Shown: positions 5,821 through 8,852 of the stretch, in pieces
How positions within the stretch are numbered: position 1 is the first letter of the stretch
How the letters are laid out: every line of letters begins with the position of its first letter
Source: Cocleimonas sp.
Lineage (GTDB): Bacteria > Pseudomonadota > Gammaproteobacteria > Thiotrichales > Thiotrichaceae
Reading direction: 5' to 3'
Length of the DNA stretch: 8,852 bases
Assembly: GCA_023145535.1 (NCBI GenBank)
Contig: JAGLDQ010000023.1
Coordinates: forward strand, 1 to 8,852
The notes under the pieces: model-generated
Told to the model about the DNA's origin: nothing
The model's database searches: none
What the model saw: the letters and a program-made list of their open reading frames with translations, nothing else
Translations under genes and position numbers: made by a program

Positions 5821-7560
5821 CTACAAAAGCCGCTCAATCATCAACTGTGGCGAACTCACGCCACGAAATTCATTGACATCCAGCTTATATAATAAATGTA
5901 CTAAATCACCTTGCTCTGGCCATGCGGCTAAATCAACGTTAAAGGCGATGGCTTCGACGGTCGTTGCAGTGGGGTCGTTGTTTTCTATTAAGCGCAGTGT
6001 TAATTTGACATGGGCATTTTTAAGAATACGTTTTTGAAGAATTTGAAACTGGTTATCAAAGACGGGCGCAGGAAAATGTTGTCCCCACGGTGCAGCAAAA
6101 CGAAGTTGATTCGCACTGTTTAGGTTAAACTCATCTCGTCGTAGCGCGCCATCGCTGAATAGTTTTTCTGCAAACACATCGGCATCCACTTGTTCTCTAA
6201 TGACGTGGTTAATCGCTTCAATAAACACGGGCAAATTTTCTTCTGCCATGCTTAACCCTGCCGCCATTGCGTGTCCACCAAATTTATCGACTAGATTGGG
6301 GTTTTGGGTGGCAACGACATCCAAAATATCACGAATATGTAATCCTGTTATAGAGCGTGCTGAGCCTTTGATAATACCGTTATCGCCTGGCGCAAAAATG
6401 ATCGCAGGACGATGATAGCGTTCACGAATGCGCGCGGCGAGGATACCAATAACCCCCTGATGCCAATCGTCTTTATACAAGCAGAAAATGACCGGTAGAT
6501 CACCATCATCTAGGGTGGAAAACTCTTTTTCTAGAATCTGTAAGGCTTCTCCCTTCATGCTATTTTCAATCTCACGTCGTTCGAGGTTGAGATCATCCAG
6601 TGCGCCGGCCATTTTTATTGCTTTTTGATAGTCACTTGCCAATAGTGTTTCAATGCCGATACTCATATCATCTAAACGACCAGCAGCATTCAGGCGCGGC
6701 CCACAGCTAAAGCCTAGATCACTACTCACGGCATTATGAATATTGCGCCCAGCCACACTGAATAACGCTTGTATGCCTGCGCAGCATTGTTTTCTCCGCA
6801 TACGCTGTAAACCTTGCGCGACTAAGATGCGATTATTTTTATCCAGCGGCACAACATCGGCAATTGTTCCTAGCGCAACAATATCTAATAGGTTCGTTAA
6901 ATTTGGTGTGGGAATTTGCTGTTGCAGGAAATAATCTTGCTGTTGCAGTTTGGTTTTTAATGCCAGCATGAGATAAAAAATTACACCGACACCGGCTAGA
7001 TTTTTTGAGGGAAATTGACAGTTGGGCTGATTAGGGTTAATAATCGCCTCCGCATTCGGAAGCTTTCGCCCTGGCAGATGGTGATCGGTAATAATAACAC
7101 GACAGTTTAAAGCGTTAGCCCGCTCAACCCCTTCAATACTAGAGATGCCATTATCCACCGTGATAATTAAATCAGGCTTAAATTGCTGTGCTTGATCGAC
7201 AATTTCAGGGGTTAATCCATAGCCAAATTCAAAGCGATTCGGTACTAAGTAATGGATATTTTTCACGCCCATCAGGGTGAGTGATTTAACCGCTACAGTC
7301 GTTGCTGTTGCGCCATCGGCATCAAAATCGCCAATAATAACGATCGTGGCGGAAGACTTTATCGCTTCTATCAACACTTCAACGGCTTTATGAATACCTT
7401 TTAACTGCGAAATGGGATGCAAATCTTTCAACTCACTACTCAAATCATCGGCACTATCAATTTCTCTGCCAGCAAAGATGCGGTGCAATAAGGGGGATGC
7501 GACTTCCTCTGTTTTAATCTTCCCTTTTTGCTCACGTGCTACTAATGTCATTATTGCCAT
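5821..7560 (-). CDS. recJ: Single-stranded-DNA-specific 5'-3' exonuclease RecJ
   Basis: RecJ degrades single-stranded DNA 5' to 3' in recombination and in mismatch and base-excision repair, using divalent metal ions. The 579-residue protein is full length. The DHH-family motifs are intact: DFDADG at 78-83, VDN with D136, DHH at 159-161, and the conserved IVALGTIADVVPL region at about 227-239. GPRLNAAGRLDD follows at 287-298, and the DHHA1 domain carries GGHAMAAG at 428-435. The C-terminal part (about 470-579) corresponds to the OB-fold domain. Start ATG 7560 shares one base with the TAA of the upstream rpfE-like gene (TAATG), indicating coupled translation; a second ATG nine bases on (7551) is possible. 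The gene ends 9 bp from the 48-aa ORF on the opposite strand, with no visible terminator. Confidence 0.97.
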   Translation of the reverse strand: MAIMTLVAREQKGKIKTEEVASPLLHRIFAGREIDSADDLSSELKDLHPISQLKGIHKAVEVLIEAIKSSATIVIIGDFDADGATATTVAVKSLTLMGVKNIHYLVPNRFEFGYGLTPEIVDQAQQFKPDLIITVDNGISSIEGVERANALNCRVIITDHHLPGRKLPNAEAIINPNQPNCQFPSKNLAGVGVIFYLMLALKTKLQQQDYFLQQQIPTPNLTNLLDIVALGTIADVVPLDKNNRILVAQGLQRMRRKQCCAGIQALFSVAGRNIHNAVSSDLGFSCGPRLNAAGRLDDMSIGIETLLASDYQKAIKMAGALDDLNLERREIENSMKGEALQILEKEFSTLDDGDLPVIFCLYKDDWHQGVIGILAARIRERYHRPAIIFAPGDNGIIKGSARSITGLHIRDILDVVATQNPNLVDKFGGHAMAAGLSMAEENLPVFIEAINHVIREQVDADVFAEKLFSDGALRRDEFNLNSANQLRFAAPWGQHFPAPVFDNQFQILQKRILKNAHVKLTLRLIENNDPTATTVEAIAFNVDLAAWPEQGDLVHLLYKLDVNEFRGVSSPQLMIERLL

Positions 7561-8612
7561 TATTTAAGCAACTCCATAATACTGGGCTTATTGCCTTTGA
7601 CCTTATTCCACAATTCATTCAAGGATTTCTTTTTTTCAGGGATATAGACTTTGCCATCACAGCTTTGCACCAGTAGTTTAATCTTACCTTTATTAAAGAG
7701 CTTTTCCATTGGTGCAAACCATTCGCTTTCGAGTTTATCAAGCTGTGCTTGCCAGCCTTCTAGATCATCACTGAGGGCAAAAGGGGTTAATTGATCTAAA
7801 ATTAAGAGATGATGCCCACCTGCTTCTAATTGATCTAATTCATACTCTGGTTCAGAAGCGATATTTAGATGGCGGCATTGTGCAACGGAAGCCGCAAGTT
7901 CCCCCGTAAATCCGCCACCAATAACGGTACGCACTCTCGTTCGTGCATCTGTTTGCATGCCACCGCCCCATAACCACAAGCTATTAACCGCCAATTTACC
8001 TTCTTGTTCGCGTCTAAAATTTACATCGGCACTGTGTAGTAACATTTGCGCCTCATTTTGTAATCGATGCAAATTCATCTTATCGGAATGCGGCAAAAAC
8101 TTGGAAATTTCCTTGCCCCGTAGTTCACGCAAGGGTGTGGTGCGTATTGACTCATCCCTATCCATCAACAAATACCAACGATTACAACACCCCATAACAA
8201 ACTGTACGCCATCATCCGCAAAATGTGCGTTTAAAAGCGCAATGTATTGTGTTGATTCATCCTCCGTCAGATCAAGTAGCGGATCAGGATCTAACATAAC
8301 CTCACTCGCCCCCGCTTTTAAATGCACGGGGTCAGCACATAAAAAAGTACCTTTATGTGCAACCAAATCAGAGTTAATGCGTTCTTTTTTTACTCGAAAA
8401 TGTGCATACGGCAACTCCTCATCCGCAGAAAAACCGAGCAAGCCAAAAATAGCGGCATCCAACCCCACAAATGGCACATCCTTGTGCTCACTATGTGCTA
8501 ATAATACCGCCGTTATTTCAGACTTCGCTTCAAAGCCAAAATCTTTACTCCATAAGGTAAGCGGTGCTAATAAGTCAGGGATTAAAACATGTAATATTGG
8601 GCTATCTGACAT
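7560..8612 (-). CDS. RpfE-type conserved protein (cofactor-independent phosphoglycerate-mutase-like)
   Basis: This 350-residue protein resembles the family annotated as regulatory protein of RpfE type (COG4255), which commonly lies directly upstream of recJ in gammaproteobacteria, including in the Xanthomonas rpf region. Its biochemical activity is not established. Family-like segments include LCADPVHL at about 91-98, WLWGGG at 213-218, and HHLLILDQLTPFAL at about 267-280 followed by a Trp-rich helix. No signal peptide or membrane segment is seen. ATG 8612 is preferred because MSDSPILHVLIPDLL is the typical N terminus. Going back to the ATG at 8729 would add 39 hydrophobic, Cys-containing residues with no counterpart in the family. 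The ribosome site is weak (CGGA about 10 nt upstream). The gene shares one base with recJ. No DSF signalling genes (rpfF, rpfC, rpfG) are in the window, so a role in signalling should not be assumed. Confidence 0.82.
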   Translation of the reverse strand: MSDSPILHVLIPDLLAPLTLWSKDFGFEAKSEITAVLLAHSEHKDVPFVGLDAAIFGLLGFSADEELPYAHFRVKKERINSDLVAHKGTFLCADPVHLKAGASEVMLDPDPLLDLTEDESTQYIALLNAHFADDGVQFVMGCCNRWYLLMDRDESIRTTPLRELRGKEISKFLPHSDKMNLHRLQNEAQMLLHSADVNFRREQEGKLAVNSLWLWGGGMQTDARTRVRTVIGGGFTGELAASVAQCRHLNIASEPEYELDQLEAGGHHLLILDQLTPFALSDDLEGWQAQLDKLESEWFAPMEKLFNKGKIKLLVQSCDGKVYIPEKKKSLNELWNKVKGNKPSIMELLK

Positions 8613-8790
8613 GGTGGTGATTCCGATAATTTGAATAAGCCAAATGTTAGCACAACTAGCAAAACAATAGCGCGCCAAACTAATTTGAATTATTGCTTGT
8701 AACTCCCCAATGATAAATATAGTATGCACCCCCGTTACAAACGTAGCGAAAGACGATGATTTTTGCTTGTTTTATGACTATTTTTTTTAG

Positions 8791-8819
8791 TTGACTTCAT
8801 GAAACAAAACAGTGAGAAT
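8791..8819 (+). promoter_or_regulatory. Promoter of the tRNA gene
   Basis: TTGACT (8791-8796, 5 of 6 to the -35 consensus) and GAGAAT (8814-8819, 4 of 6 to the -10 consensus) are separated by an ideal 17 bp. A run of eight T (8781-8788) lies just upstream and may act as an UP element. The bases after the -10, GCATCGC, are fairly GC-rich, as in growth-rate-controlled stable-RNA promoters. Predicted start is near 8826, only about 7 nt before the mature tRNA end. Confidence 0.7.
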
Positions 8820-8832
8820 GCATCGCTTAAAT

Positions 8833-8852
8833 GCGCTGGTAGCTCAGTTGGA
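8833..8852 (+). tRNA. 5' end of a tRNA gene, possibly tRNA-Arg (partial)
   Basis: The last 20 bases fit the start of a tRNA: acceptor strand GCGCTGG (8833-8839), U8, A9, D-stem GCTC (8842-8845), then AGTTGGA with the conserved GG of the D-loop. The anticodon is beyond the window. The GCGC start and the D-loop ending in GGA recall bacterial tRNA-Arg, but the isotype is a guess. Confidence 0.85.

Noticed and set aside
5792..6037. Small plus-strand ORF over the recJ 3' end
   Set aside because: It overlaps the 48-aa ORF and is antisense to conserved RecJ sequence, with no ribosome site or motif.
7957..8634. A 225-codon open frame on the plus strand
   Set aside because: It is wholly antisense to the rpfE-like gene, its product is Ser/Cys/Lys-rich with no domain, and the minus-strand frame has clear family motifs.
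8613..8729. A 39-residue extension of the RpfE-like protein
   Set aside because: It is hydrophobic with no family counterpart, whereas ATG 8612 gives the typical N terminus.
8733..8788. Terminator before the tRNA based on the T8 run
   Set aside because: Only a 4-bp stem is found upstream, and no plus-strand gene precedes it; an UP element is a better reading.

Overview
The window looks like chromosomal DNA from a gammaproteobacterium with low to moderate GC (low 40s percent by eye). The reasons are a Gram-negative LPS heptose gene (hldD), ubiquinone biosynthesis (ubiA), an RpfE-type gene directly upstream of recJ, and a lipoprotein signal. The genus cannot be fixed from the sequence. There are no insertion sequences, phage genes or CRISPR arrays, and nearly all of the window is coding.

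Layout, left to right. The last 28 codons of an unidentified gene lead into hldD (+). hldD runs tail-to-tail into ubiA (-), and their 3' ends overlap by 11 bp. ubiA lies downstream of, and overlaps, a small thioredoxin-like [2Fe-2S] ferredoxin gene (-). Next is a gene for a predicted lipoprotein with two complete phospholipase D HKD motifs (-). A 203-bp divergent spacer with two inverted repeats and a consensus -10 box separates it from a + strand cluster of three overlapping genes: a TetR-family regulator, an ABC1/UbiB-like atypical kinase, and a 48-codon ORF with a CxxC pair, too short for routine gene calling. This cluster meets recJ (-) only 9 bp away. recJ shares one base with the upstream rpfE-like gene (-). 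The right edge holds a strong-looking promoter and the first 20 bases of a tRNA.

How the genes work together. hldD makes the heptose precursor for LPS inner core. UbiA makes the prenylated ubiquinone precursor, and the co-transcribed ferredoxin could be an electron carrier for the same pathway, though this is only inference. The ABC1 kinase belongs to the family that supports ubiquinone or prenyl-lipid metabolism, so two separate transcription units here touch quinone and lipid biology. RecJ is a single-strand exonuclease for repair and recombination.

The least explained part is 3449-5811: the TetR-ABC1-48-aa cluster, its possible operators, and the divergent PLD lipoprotein. It is the best candidate for an undescribed functional unit, but no new system is proven by the sequence alone.
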